Notes: generated by a model not told the origin, from the sequence alone. A stretch of DNA of 64,000 nt from Brasenia schreberi (GCA_036023115.1 JAYKKT010000056.1:2813001-2877000); one strand, 5' to 3'. Shown: positions 45,812 through 58,162, counted from the first letter of the stretch. Program-made: numbers and translations.

Positions 45812-47035
45812 GGTGGTTGAAGCTAAGGGGTCCTTTGGCTTCTGATTGATCCTAAGAGCTTAATTTCTAGCTTGGTCTTGGTTGGTTACATGGATCTTGG
45901 GTAGATCTTTGTTCTTCATCCTAATAAAGTCGTCATACACACCATTCCTAAGGTTGGACTCGAACAATGTAGCTTTCTTTATATGTTTCTCAAAAGAAGA
46001 AGTCTCATGCAAACCTAACATGGTTCAGAGGTCGTGATGAAAGTTTTCGAGGATGAGCATGATAGTGCGTACCTCATTGGGTGGTTGTTTAACGTGTCCT
46101 AGTATGACTCTAGACTAGGTTATATAGGTATGTGCATCCTCACCCTTCCATTGCTTTGTGTCCCTAAAGGTGGATGTGACTTCTTTGTTGTGGCTTAGGT
46201 TATCTAGGTATGTGCATCCTCATCCTCATTTGGAAATGACTTAGGTTTGGTTGTCCATCCACCTAAAGGCTTCACCTTTCAGACTATAGGTAGCCAATAC
46301 ATTCATTTATCACTTTCTTTCTTTTTCCTAATATCTCTCCTAGTGCATAGTTGGAGTTGTGAGTAGGATCTCTATGATCATTAAATTGGTGAAATTTTGA
46401 GATTTCATCATCGTTGTTGGTCCCATAATCCATTGGTAAGAAGTCTTCAAAGTCATACATGTCTTTATCCTTGTTTTCTTTCCATAGTAGGGTTGCTTAG
46501 TACATCTTCTGAAACTCTTTCATTGTCGAATCATCATTTGCTCGCTTCGGCTCCCATTTATGAGTTGCCTTCCTCTCCTTGAGCTGGTTGATCTTCTTCT
46601 TCGGTTTGTCCCCATCCTCGCTTTCTTCGTGTTCATATTCTCAAGAGCTTTTGATAGAGGTACAACAATCTTTTTTTTTCTTTATGTTCTTTTTGCTCTT
46701 TTTTCAATCACATGATTTTGTTTGCTAGTTGCGTTTCTCTTAATTCGTTCCTTAAAGCCTCTAGTTCAACCTCAAAATTTTTAGGAGAAACCTTAGGTAT
46801 TGAGATCATAAATGCATTATGCTTGAGCTTGGTAGGTTTCTTGTTTGATGATGTAGCATCATCAATCAAATTGGTTTCTATTACTTTGGGTTTTCAAGAC
46901 TCCGAGGAACCGTGAGACAAGGACTCCACTTTACCCTTGGATTGAGTATTGTAATGATGGTTGGAAGGCATTTCAAATTTGAGAAGAAATTATACTAACC
47001 TTGAAGTTTCCGACCCTGAAACTCGGGACAAACCC
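45812..47035 (-). pseudogene. Gypsy leader and gag remnant, minus strand
   Basis: Internal sequence between LTR D and LTR C2. The minus-strand translation is gag-like but heavily decayed (acidic and Lys-rich stretches around 46560-46900), with no frame over about 70 codons. Pol is absent. Confidence 0.5.
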
Positions 47036-48593
47036 TGTGATAGAAACATAGATGCTTAAAGAAGCGACTCTATCTTTTCATGTAGTATTGGAATTTTATG
47101 AAACTGGTCAAGTTGGAAAGCCATGAAAGTCATCTTTTCAATAGAACCATTTTAAAGAAATTTGGATCACTGCAGACAGAGTTAAGTGACTTTTACCCAA
47201 CCTCTGTTGCAGGATGTGCAATGTAGACAAGTTTTGTTTAGATTTTATTCGGTTTTGCTCAATTTTATTCATGGCTTTAAACGTTCCTAAAATTCTTTCA
47301 AAATTTATAGAGTGTAGGCCTTTGTGTGAGAAATATGTACCATTTTTTAGATTTTTTCGATTGCAAAGCAGGGCTAGAGAATTCGGCAATCAAGTAGATG
47401 CAAAATGTAGAAAACATATTTTTCGGTTTTAAGAAACTAATGGATGCATAGAGGGGGTAGAGAGTATAAGATTTATAATGTATATTAGGGTAGGAACAAA
47501 CCATAAATCAAACACATAAGAGGCGATTCTTACCCTCGATCCGATGAATTTTAGTAGCATCTCTTCTAAAAATATTACATTGATTTGGAGTCAAATGCTC
47601 CTTAATTATAACCCAATTGAATGGAATTGAAAGGCTTAAAGAAAGGAAGGGAAGAAGAGGATGAGAATCAACCTTAATGGAGCAAGCTTAAAGGCGGGTA
47701 ATGGCCGACCCCACCTTGGGGAAGGGGAAGACTCCCTCTTCCTCTCCTCTACTCTCTCTCTCACTTTCTCTCCCCCTCTCTCTTTTTAAGGGACTTCCCT
47801 TTCATCTTCCTCCCTCAAGCTTGATATGCAATCCAATTTTCATTTGATCCAAGGAAACTTCTGGTCCATGGTTGCACATGGGTGCATGTGGGGCTAGAGA
47901 GTGGTCACCTCTTGACCCATGTGGGCTTGGTGTAATCCACATGGCTTGGTGTCTTGATTGGGCATGGCTAGGTGAGCTCGAGTCACCCTAGCCCATCTTG
48001 GTGCTTGACTCGATCATAGGCGACCTTGGGTGGTTGCTTGCTGGCTTGATGTGGGTCTTGGTATCACCTTTGACTCATCTTACCCCGTCCCAATTCATGC
48101 TTTGACTTGACTCAAGTGAGGTTCTTTGATTTGGACTCACCTTGATCGAGCCCAAGTCTTGGTTGTGCCTTGTATTGGGCCTCGGTCATGTGGCGCCCTT
48201 GACTTCTTGGGGGTGGCCTTGGCCTTGGTTCATCCTAGCCCATGTCTTCACCATGTTGGTTCTTTGACATTGCCTTGATTTGATACTATCATCCTTGTTA
48301 GGTCTTGAATTGAGCTTTGTTTGAGTTGGCCTTGAATTGATTCCCTGTCTTATCTGGGTCCGCTTCGCTTGCCTTTTTGGTTCCTGCCATATCCTTTTCC
48401 GGGGTAATATGCCTCCTTCTGATTTGAGCCTTGATCTAGCTTTGGATAAATCTCTTAATTTCCTTTTTGAAGTTATTTTGAATATCCAGTTTTCTAATCA
48501 TTGTCAAATCCAAGGGTTTTAATCAAATTTTTAAATTTAAGAAATCTTTGATATTTGAAAATTTTATTTACAAAATTTTTTCGGGCGTTTACA
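47036..48593 (-). repeat. Gypsy LTR D (1.56 kb, minus strand)
   Basis: On the minus strand it starts TGTAAACGCCCG at 48593 and ends TTTCTATCACA at 47036. It is the closest relative of the GypB 5' LTR. Compared with it, the segment holding the TATAAATAG box is missing near 47820, so its promoter is probably dead. Confidence 0.75.
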
Positions 48594-48654
48594 AATGCCC
48601 CTCTTTGACATTAATCCAAATTTATTTGATTAATGACAAAGATGAAAACACCCT
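48594..48654 (-). other. 3' internal stub with polypurine tract
   Basis: The minus strand reads CAAAGAGGGGCATT next to LTR D. It is equivalent to the stretch before the GypB 3' LTR (32480-32522). Only about 60 bases remain before the GypE LTR. Confidence 0.65.
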
Positions 48655-49188
48655 TATAAACACCCCAAAATAAAATGAATTTCGAAAGCAAACACATGGT
48701 TTGAAAATTCAATTCAAAACCAGATTTTGTAGTTTTCGAAAACCCAAGGGCTGTAAAAGCTCAAATTTTTGGTTTAAAACCCATTCAAGTCAATTTTCAC
48801 ATATATGGGCTAAGTCCCAAATTTGTCAAAACCCAAAATCTAACAAGTGAAGCCCTGAATGCCAAAGCAACCTTAGAAACAGGTGTAGAAGCCCAAAAGT
48901 AGCACCCTGGCCCGATAAAAAGCCAGGGTCAAAAGGCAAAAGGAAGGCCCAGGCCCGAAGCAGACTATAAGCCCGGCGCACCCAAAAGCCAAGTCAAGCA
49001 CATCCACCAAGCAACAGAAATTCAAGCTCGAAACGGTGAAAAATCGAGCAAAATGAAGTCCAAAAAGGTGAGATAGAGTTCGGACGACAAAATTGGGGAA
49101 AACCCAACATAAGACGGAGCGCTGATAAAGCCAGGGCCCGCACAAACCGTCCGTTTCGAAAAACCCAAAAAGAACAAAAGAAAATAAA

Positions 49189-49378
49189 TTTGGATTGGAT
49201 TTGGACCCAAATATCTAGATCCAAATCCAAATAGTGTTTGGATTGAATCTGGATCCAAAATATCCAAGATCCAAAACCAACTGAATATTTGGATTGGATT
49301 TGGATCCAAAATATTTGAGATCCATATCCAAATAGTGTTTGGATCGGATCTAGATTCTAAGATCCAAATCCAAGACCC
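49189..49378. repeat. Four ~50-bp tandem units in GypE U3
   Basis: Units begin TTTGGATYGGAT at 49189, 49237, 49288 and 49338 and contain palindromic GGATCCAAA-type words. They end about 13 bp before the TATA box, where an upstream promoter or enhancer element would sit. Confidence 0.8.
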
Positions 49379-49390
49379 ACCTCATTTGCC

Positions 49391-49399
49391 TATAAATAG
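49391..49399 (+). promoter_or_regulatory. GypE LTR TATA box
   Basis: TATAAATAG, as in GypB and C1. Confidence 0.7.
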
Positions 49400-50576
49400 A
49401 GGTGAGGGGGTCCCAAAATATTTGACGTGAATTTGCTTGGAGGAGAGAGAATGAGAGAGGCTAGCCATGGAGCTTAGCCATGGGTTAGCCATGTGGGCTT
49501 GATCAAGGGTTTGGGTTCGAACCTTGTATGAACCTAGACCTAGCCAAGGGCTGCAACAAAGTGGGCTGCAACCAAGGAGGAGGTTGCAACCAAGGTGGGC
49601 TCGACGTGAGTGCATACGGTGGACTGGCTCCAAGAGGTAAGTCATCCTAAACCTAGTCCCAACCTAGCTTAGGCTCGAACCAACCTAACCCCAACTTCAC
49701 CCAAACGACTCCCTTACACCCCTTTTGCTGGACCACCCAAGACCTAGGCCCAGCCACACACCCGGAAGCACCCTGAGTCTCCTGCGCGCCCCTGGCTGCA
49801 CCTCATTGCGCCTCGCGCGCCCCTGTGGTGCCCCGTTGTACCCCCTGTGGCGCGCCTAGCGCGCCCAATCTTCCGCACGCCCAACACGCCGGCCCAGCAA
49901 CACCTAGCGCTTGCTGGCTGCATCAAACCGAACGAAACGGTCTGCCCCCTTGCAGGCCATTTCATTTACAAAACCCATGGCCTGCTGGTGCAGGCCGTGT
50001 CCCATATCACCACCAAGCCCCCGGCTTGCCTTGTGGCAGGCCGTTCCTTTTAGGCAACCCGGCCATCTAAACCAAAGTCGGCCAAGTCTCTTGGCCGAAC
50101 ACCTCAAACCAAGCCAACTTGAGCCACCCTTGGCTCGAGTCACCCTAACCTAGATCTACCTAGTTAGGACCAGCCCACCACATATCCCTCAAACTAAGCC
50201 CACTCGAGCCACCCTTGGCTCGAGTCATACCTAACCAAATCCGCCCCTCCAAGGCCCTAAACCCGAGTGCTTTCAAACTGTCTCGCTGCCCCCAAGCCTT
50301 CAAGCTCTCAAACTTCGCTCTCCCGTTCCCCCACTCCAACCGTCTTACCTCTTGGCTGCACGTCACCAAGGCTCGCCACTTGAAGGGACATGCTCCGTTG
50401 CTGCCACATGAAGGTGCCGTGACCCGAGCTCCACAAGCAAGACATACGCCTCTTAGGAAAACCCCACATAGCGGGCTAGGTGAGTTGTAAGTCCTTTACA
50501 TTCAAAGTGAAATTAAATTTTGATATGGGGTTGTAGTAATGGAGCGTTGTCTCCCCCCGGGATGTAATATTGGTGC

Positions 50577-50700
50577 TTGACACACGAGATACATACGTGC
50601 ACTTGAGCCTTAGCTCTATTCTCGTACATGAGACATATATGTGCACTTCAGCCTTAGCTCTTATCTCGTACACAAGACACCCACGTACACAATTGAGCTT
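50577..50700. repeat. Degenerate tandem repeats, GTGCACTTGAGCCTTAGCTC type
   Basis: Two clear and one weaker unit of 50-55 bp, each with ACGTGCACTT..AGCCTTAGCTCT..TCTCGTACA. They lie in the transcribed part of the GypE LTR. Confidence 0.65.
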
Positions 50701-50754
50701 TCGCTCTTACTCCAAAGACTCTAGTAAGAGCCATATAAGCTGCAATTTTATTCG

Positions 50755-51360
50755 GGTTGTTACTTTAAGTTGTGTGAGTTTGTCATTTCAATTCTACACT
50801 TGCATGCAAAGGACACCCGAGCTCTTGCTCAAACACTCTTACGCACATTTTGGCCTTGGCAACCCTTAAGATATAGACATATCTATATACTTTCAGCTAC
50901 ATGAGTTTTACGGTTCAGCTGTGAATGTCTTTACATTTTGGGTTATTAAATTTCAGTCGTGTGAGTTGTCTTTACATTTATACACAACACACACACACAT
51001 TGAGCTTTTCCGCTCTTATATCTATATTTCCCCGTTCCGCAAGTTAAATTTCAGTCGTGTGTGTGAGTTGTCTTTCAATTTATATACAACACACATGAAC
51101 ACGTTCAGCTTTACCACTCATATATATACTTATATTTCAATTTCAGCAAGTTCAATTCAAGTTGTGTGAGTTTGTCATTTCAATTCTACACTTACACACG
51201 CGTGCATTGAGCCTTTCCGCTCTTAATATAAGTATATCTCCCTTCTGCAATTTACATTCAAGTCGTGTGAGTTGCTTTAAAGTTTGGGTATTTCCCTTAA
51301 GCTGCGTGAGTTGCACTTTAATTCGGGTATTTGCTTAAGCTGTGTGTGTGAGTTGCTTTC
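50755..51360. repeat. Array of AAGTCGTGTGAGTTG motifs in GypE LTR
   Basis: Seven copies of a GTGTGAGTTG-centred motif, near 50768, 50955, 51054, 51160, 51262, 51300 and 51335. The early ones are spaced about 100 bp apart and are followed by ATTGAGC(T/C)TTTCCGCTCTTA. Confidence 0.65.
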
Positions 51361-51841
51361 AATTTGAGCTTAGCTCACATCATCATATCAAACCCGACAA
51401 AGCATTTGTGTATCCTTGCATTCGCACGTTTTCAAAAGGAAACCCTGAATCCACGCTCAAACTCGCTACAATTAGGCCACTTGTGCACACATATATCCGG
51501 CCTAAACTAGCTAAAACTCAAAGACTTGGAATCGTACAACCTCGAACATAAAAATTGCAACGTAGTCACGAATCAAATCCATATTTCAAACACTTGTATT
51601 TTCAAGAGTTAAAACTATTTTTATCGAAGTCCATAAGTGCTTAAACCAACCCTTGAGCGCCGGTTCAAGAAGGTTTCGAGCGAAAAGATCCCGCTTGCCC
51701 ACAATTACCCAAAAGTCAGATATATTTCAAAATCTTCGCTAGTTTAAGTAAGCTAGCTGGCATGCCCTCAAAAGCAACGTAAACGCGAAAAGACTCATTT
51801 CTGGTCTTGTAAACCAGGAGCAAGGAATTTTCGTGCTTACA

Positions 51842-54800
51842 ATTTGGCACGCTTGGTGGGACCCAGGTCTTAAAAACTTCGATAAAACAAGCAAAACTCT
51901 TGAAAAATTTTCAAAAAGTGTTTCCAAAATTCGTGCATTTTAAAAATTGTAGAAAATTGAGCAAAAGCCAAAAAAATCCTCATTGAGTAAGCTAAAGGAG
52001 GTTTTCAAAATAGCTAAAGCCTAAAAAGAGCTAGCTGATATTCAAAAGATATTTCAAAAGATGGATGCTTTAAGCAAAAAGCTTAAAGCCCATCAATCGC
52101 ATAGTAGCTCATCTCAGGCACATAAAGATCGTGAAAAGAAAACCGATCTTAAACTCAATGAAGGATGTAAGGTTAAAGGCCAAACCCAAGAAAGGGGCGA
52201 GCCCTCAACTCCCAACTCTCCAAATTTTCGAAAATCCAAAGAAAAATCAAAACAAGATGTTTCTTTTTCAAAAACTCAAAAAAATCTTGAAAACTTGGAA
52301 AAAGACAAAAAAATTGAAAAACAAAACTTTGAAATTTCAAAAATTTCAAGTGAAATCCCTAAGTCTAGATACACACACAGTGGGACACAAAATCCACACT
52401 CCACAAAGAGATGAGAGTGATAAAAAGGTAGGATTCAAAAAAGAACGCCTCATGAAGCTACAGGAACTCAAAACAAAGTCACCCGGGAAAACGGCCTCTC
52501 TTACCCTGAAAAGGTAGACAAGCCACAAAGAGGTAAGCCTGAAACCTATCCTCCTCAAATCTCTCTTCTTGAAAAAGGGTCATCAGATGCATTGGCTCAC
52601 ACCCATGCACACACAAACCCACAAAATGTGCCTAAAATAGAGAATTTTTAAGGTGCGCCAAATATCTCGTGTCACCCAAAAGAATTTCAAAAACAAAAAG
52701 AAAAGAAAGTTAAAAAAATGGTAGACATGGAGACCCCTAAAGCATGCATCAACATCTTAGGAGCTCATAACCCTACCATGAAAGAACCCACTTCTTCAAG
52801 CCTAGTCTGGTACTCTGAACCCAAGACTATGGCTTTGAAACAAAAAAATCCATCGCTAGGGGCACCATGAGTTGCACCTAGGGAGTAGGTCAAAAATTTC
52901 AAGGGAGCAAGCTTGGCTTCCGTTGAAAGATATATCACCCAAACCCAGGTTGTGTGGAAGCCCAAGTCTTCCATCACCCTGAAAAATCCAAAATGTCTCG
53001 AGGGACCAATCATGGTTTCCCTTGAAGACAAAATCTCCCAAAATCGGGTTGTGTGGAAGCCCAAGTCTTCCATCACCCCAAAATATCCAAAATCTCTCAA
53101 GGGGCCAAACACGGCTTCCCTTGAAAGCCATAACTCCCAAACTAGGGTCGCGTAGAAGCCCAAGCTTTCCACCACCCCTAAATCCAAACTCCCATTATCC
53201 AAAACCAAAAGGGTATATACCCCTGACATGGACGATTCTATGTTCCAAGACCATGAATTATACCAAAACTTTTCGAAAAACAAAAAGTCTTGGAACATGA
53301 TTCTAAACGGGCCTAGGAGCCAAAGACCACGGTAGGCTAGAACCTATCCTACCCAAAGCCAATAGGAATCAATATGGATTGGGCTACAACCCACCCATAC
53401 CTCCTGAGCCACCACCTAAGACCATCTAGGTCAAGGGTGCCCTGTAGAACCTTTAAAACCGAAACCCATATCTTAGACCTATTTGATTAGAGTCTGATTT
53501 ATGAAGTTTTCTTTGTAGGTTCAATGGAAGATCCCTACTTTTTCCAAAAAAACCAAAAAATCAGATATGGCCAAAAACAAAAAAATTGAAAACTCCAAAA
53601 ATCTCAAAAGCATTTGAAAAATTGAAAATCCAAAAGGAAATTTGTTTCAAAAACATTTCAAGAAAAGGCCTTAATACAAATCCTCGAATTTGTATTTCGA
53701 AAAAGACAAAAGAATGAGGAAATTTCAAAATTTTCAAAAAAACAATGGTCATGTACAAAGCCCATACTTTCAAAATCGTATATACTCCCAAAAACCCAAG
53801 AATATCCAAATGTTGGTCCTATACACCTTTTTGGCCTAGAGCTTTCTCAAACAATTGAAAAGCTTGAGAATCATCAAAGCAAGGAGGAATAACCACCTCC
53901 AAGCTCCCTAAAATTCGTAAAATCCTTGACTTATAAAAAATTTGGGGATTCTTAGAAGTAAGTCTAACCCATAGTGTGTGCATAAACATCATGCATTGCA
54001 TTATGAAATCATACATGTGCATGAACAAACATTGGGTCTAGACATCATCTTAGAACTCGAGTTTTGTAAAACCAAAGGGGCAATGAGAGTCGATCCCCTA
54101 AGTATCAAGCCATCATAAGCATGTCTCCATATAAATCAAATCCTAAACCTTCAAGGTGGATTTCAAAATGCCAAGCAAGATGCTAAAATAAGAATCTCGA
54201 AAAAGGGTTAACATTTTACAAAAGCCTTTCAAAAGTATTTTGATAAAAGCCTCCAAAGCATTACAAATGCATGCATCGGGTGCTTGACTCGATCAAAATG
54301 AAGATGGTATTCATATCAAGTGTGCCATACATTTCAAAAACTCTATTGGCAGGTGAAAGAAATCACCAAGCCAAAGAGAGAAATCGTGCTTAGCTTTGCT
54401 GTAGCCCTCCAAATTCGAGACATCATCTCTCCTATCATGAAAAGGGAATGATGTTCATTAAAGCACTCATTTGAAAAACCTATCCTAAACACATAGGCAA
54501 AATACATGGCAGCCCCTTTTCAAATGGAGTATGAGTTCAAACTCAAGACTCCATTAAGGGACAAGCCTTACATCGTGTGGCTGAAGTGTATATTCAAAAC
54601 ACATTCCCCACGATTGATCAAATGCCCCATGAAGGCATGAAATCTTAAAATGAATTCCAAAAACTATGCTTGACCAATTTCAAAAGAAAATCAAGCATAG
54701 GAAACATATTTCGATCAAGGGGCGGGTATAGAAACCATCTTCATATAGAAAGGGAGGATTTCCCAAAAATTACTTCTTCAAAAAGAAGCAAGTTTCAAAT

Positions 54801-56480
54801 TTAACCCTACAAGTGACTTCGAAAAGAAGGTTTTTCAGCCTCTTGTTAAAAACCTTGATGGTATTGGGATAAACACATGAGTTCCACGATGAAGAATGTG
54901 GAGATCATGTCAAATTCAAGTATGATGGCCATGACAATTATTTAGGGCTAGTTGTATTTCCTATCCTTAAACCAAAAAGTGTCATGATCATGTTAGAAAT
55001 GCCAAAATGCATGGACATCCATCGTCCATCCAAAAATCTCTTTTGAAAAGCCGTGTCCCTTCACCATGTGGCCATAGGAATCATACATCTCCATCAAGCT
55101 AGGGGCATTTTTAAAATGTATCCCCTAGACACTTTCCATGGAGAACCAATTTCATAAAAATGTATCTCCATCATGACTTGTGAGATACGTTTCAAGTTTT
55201 CGTCATCGCATAAAACATGTATTTCCATTGAGTCACATGGAGTGCATAAGCATGCATCACATGCATATCATATCACCCAAAGAGCCCAAAAAGGTGGTAA
55301 CCCGAGTAGAAATATCCCCATGTCTTAAAAAGGGCAACAAAAATAGAAAAGCATGTTGATATTGCAGGTAGAAATTTAGCAGACCCCGAAAATACCCGAA
55401 TATTCGAAAGGGTCTATGTTAAGTTCTTTCGAAAAGATTTTCAAAATCGAACTTCTTTAAAACTTCTTGAAAGAAGGATCAAGGTTGATTGTATAACCTT
55501 GAATGGAGGAATTTATACTTTACGAAAAGTAGAGTCTTCCAAAAACGAAATTGGCGACATTTAAAAAATCATTGGCTTACAAGATTAAGCCTTATTCAAA
55601 ATATCAAAATATTTTCAAATAGCAGATGCTATTAAGAAATAGGGCAATCTCGGTTGAATCGAGTAATCAAAGGGATAAGCTTCTCCCATTTTACTTTCTC
55701 TCCAAAAAGGAAAATTAGCGACGTCCAAAAGAGAAAAGAAAAAAAAGGGAGAATACAAAAAACTCCTCCAAGAAGCGGTCTTCCCTTCATAAACAAGGAA
55801 TACAAAAACTCCTCCGAAAGAGGTCTTCTCTTTGAAAGAAAATAGGGAATAAAGAAAAAATACTCTCAAAGGGAGACCCTCTGCGAAAGAAAAAGAAAAA
55901 GCCAAAGCTCAAAAGAGCGATTTTCTGTCTCTTTGCCTAAAACCACGGGATGCTTCAGAAGGGACCGTGGTATCTCTTTCCCATATCCCTGCAGTTTATC
56001 CCCAAGGAAAAAGGTTCAACTACGAAAAATCCTAAAATACGAATATAATCTACTTATTTGGATTTCATTTTTATTGAGAACTCGACTTTGTTTTGTAGGA
56101 AATGGAACTTTGAAATATTTTCCAAGATTTCCTACCCCCCAAAAAAAAACCTCTACTTAGTAGTAGGTATTGAAACCCGAATAAAGGGAAGTATGAAAAA
56201 TCGGAAGTCCTTTCGATAAAAGATAAAAGATAAAAGAAATTCCTTTTGAAAAAGAAATTTTCAAAAACCCACAAATGTCAAAAAGACAAATGGGTAGAAC
56301 CTGCTTGGAGCAGACAGCCTCAAAAGGCTCTCTGCAAACTCGAAAACCCGAAAATGTCAAAAAGACATGGAAAAAACCTGCTCGCAGTAGTCGGCCTCAA
56401 AAGGCTCTCTTCGGACTCGAAAATCAAAAACAATTTTGCTCACTCATGCATGCATTCAAAGAGTCATTCGTGCATGATCA
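51842..56480 (+). pseudogene. GypE internal region, heavily decayed
   Basis: Follows the PBS TGGCACGCTTGGTGGGAC at 51845. A lysine-rich gag stretch is at 52061-52500 (KAHQSHSSSSQAHKDREKKTD). Words shared with GypB occur in order: the gag-end YNPPIPPE region (53380-53420), RT (about 54060-54200), RNase H (54320-54560) and integrase (54880-55080). The 3' spacer carries TGCTTCAGAAGGGACCGTGG at 55951. No frame exceeds about 180 codons on the coding strand and frameshifts are everywhere. Clearly older or more eroded than GypB. Confidence 0.7.
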
Positions 56481-57019
56481 TACATAGCGAAATAGCTAGG
56501 AAAAGCCCCCTACCACCCATGTATTCCAATCACTCAAGAGAAAATGCCTCACCTTTCCTCCTCCACCACAAACCACCATGTCTACAATCTCCTAGGTTGC
56601 TTTTTGCCTTGAGTAGGACCACCGAACTATGGTCATGTTTTGCTAATCAAAAAAGGGAACTAGTGATTGGAGTAGCAGTCGGAATTCCCGCCGCTAAGTT
56701 CTTGATCTCTTCGGCTCCTAATTGGATCTTCGTGTTTGGTAGGTTTGGCTACAAAAGGAACAACTCTCGTCATTTGTGGATCATGAAATTTCTCTGTTCG
56801 AGGCACGATCATAGCGAGATCAAGATAGCAACAATCGGCTATCCATTGGGTAATGAAGTCCTCAACTCTTCTTTGCCTAGCATAAGAAGTCTTGCACCGT
56901 CAGGTACTCATTTCCAACGGTCAATGACTATTTCACTATGTGTTGGGTCTTATATAATTATATTAAAGCTGCCATGGAAACTGTCAAAAGTGGTGGTGCA
57001 ACCGGCTCTAATACCAAAA
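56481..57019 (-). mobile_element. Internal remnant of an unclassified LTR element
   Basis: Lies inside the PBS of the LTR at 57020-57623, on the minus strand. The minus strand shows no pol domain or clear gag. A 287-codon open frame on the plus strand (56246-57109) crosses into GypE and matches nothing I know. The lower border with GypE, near 56480, is approximate. Confidence 0.4.
57004..57016 (-). other. Primer-binding site (tRNA-iMet-like)
   Basis: The minus strand reads TGGTATTAGAGCC three bases after the LTR end, one mismatch from the copia-type initiator-Met site. Confidence 0.65.
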
Positions 57020-57623
57020 TGTTACCATATTGGTGGCAACAATCGATGTTGGCCTCATCCTTGCTCCAATTCGTTTCTTAAAATAACACATGAGTACTTG
57101 GCTAAGTAAAGGAGCTTTATTATGAAAGACAAGAGGGGGTTTATACTCCTTCAATCAGTCGACTCTAGACACTCTAAGGAGAAACCTTGCAACCAACAAG
57201 GTACCACTAGGCGGTCGCCTTCCCTGAATAGAGTTAATATCAATGGAGGTCGACCGCTTAGCGTCCTGGATGCCCTACTCATTCAACTCTTCTCTCTTTA
57301 AGACTCTCTCTCTCTCTCTCTCGATGTTTAAATGCCTTCTCTCCTATATTCGACTCCCTTTTATATATATCTCAAGAAGTGCGTCACAACGATGCTAATG
57401 CTCTTCATGGGGCGCGGCAACCTTTGCCCGTGTATTGATTTATAGTGGACCAATGGGATCCACTCACCATATGTGTGGGCTAGCCTAGTACGATCCACTC
57501 TTATTCAGGCCGAAGAGAGGTTAACCTTCCTCTCCGTGTCTTGGGCAGACGGCGCGCGAGAGTGTGCATTGTGGGGTGTGTGCGCATGAGTGTATATTGG
57601 CATGTGGTTCTGATGCCGTAACA
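57020..57623 (-). repeat. LTR of unclassified retrotransposon (604 bp)
   Basis: Ends form a perfect inverted pair: TGTTAC at 57020 and GTAACA at 57618-57623. The PBS sits just outside at the 57020 side, so this is the 5' LTR of a minus-strand element. It contains a CT run (57306-57322) and TTTTATATATAT near 57359. It is about 540 bp upstream of the J-domain gene start, on the opposite strand. Confidence 0.65.
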
Positions 57624-58162
57624 CTCGACGGGATATACTTGGGGCAGGTTGAAACTCACAACTCTAACGTTGTGGTCACATAGTTCTGCCACACTATGCT
57701 TGTGAAAGAAAGGACTTTTAGTTCGAGTTTTCATATTTTATATATTAGCAAGTGCGCGTGCTAAAGGGTTTCACGTTTTGTTATTTGTGTGGTAAGGAGT
57801 TTCATGTTTTGTTATTTGTTATTCGTGTAAAAAACAGGACAACCTTGACATAACTATGTTGGTGTTTCTTTTTAAACCTTGTATTGACAAGAACGTGGAT
57901 TTCTGGATTGTCTTCAGGTAGCGCCCTTTATGATCAACCCTGGTCACATTGACACGATAATACATACAAATTCTAACACCGGAGACACGATACGGGGTAA
58001 CTCCTAACATTTGCGTACCTGTTTGTGTCCGGCCCGGTACAAATTTGAACTTCGGATCTGAGGAACTCATCCGACCCGGTGGCAGATGCAAAAGAGGGGG
58101 AACGGCGAGGGGAAAGGGGGAGGAAATGGTGGCGTTGCGTCTACGAATACAGGAGGGAGAAA
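57624..58162. other. Probable promoter/leader region of the J-domain gene
   Basis: Unique sequence between the LTR and the ATG at 58163. It becomes GC- and purine-rich after 58080 (GAGGGGGAACGGCGAGGGG), as plant 5' leaders often are. No confident TATA box was found. Confidence 0.4.

Larger units (their letters stand above)
48655..51841 (+). repeat. GypE 5' LTR, unusually long (3.2 kb)
   Basis: Starts TATAAACACCCC (family TGTAAACACCC) and ends CGTGCTTACA before the PBS at 51845. It contains a four-unit ~50-bp repeat array, a TATA box at 49391, a GC-rich block (49740-50470) and two further repeat arrays. Because no second LTR is visible, the start is inferred from the family consensus. Confidence 0.65.

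Noticed and set aside
49189..49378. Regular ~50-bp repeats as a CRISPR-like array
   Set aside because: Units are imperfect head-to-tail repeats without unique spacers, in a plant LTR.
49744..50490. Overlapping open frames on both strands in a GC-rich block
   Set aside because: High GC removes stops in several frames at once; the block lies inside the GypE LTR and no frame resembles a protein family.
56246..57109. 287-codon frame as a host gene
   Set aside because: Its first third is GypE 3' spacer and its end is antisense to a primer-binding site and LTR; no introns, family motif or promoter support it.
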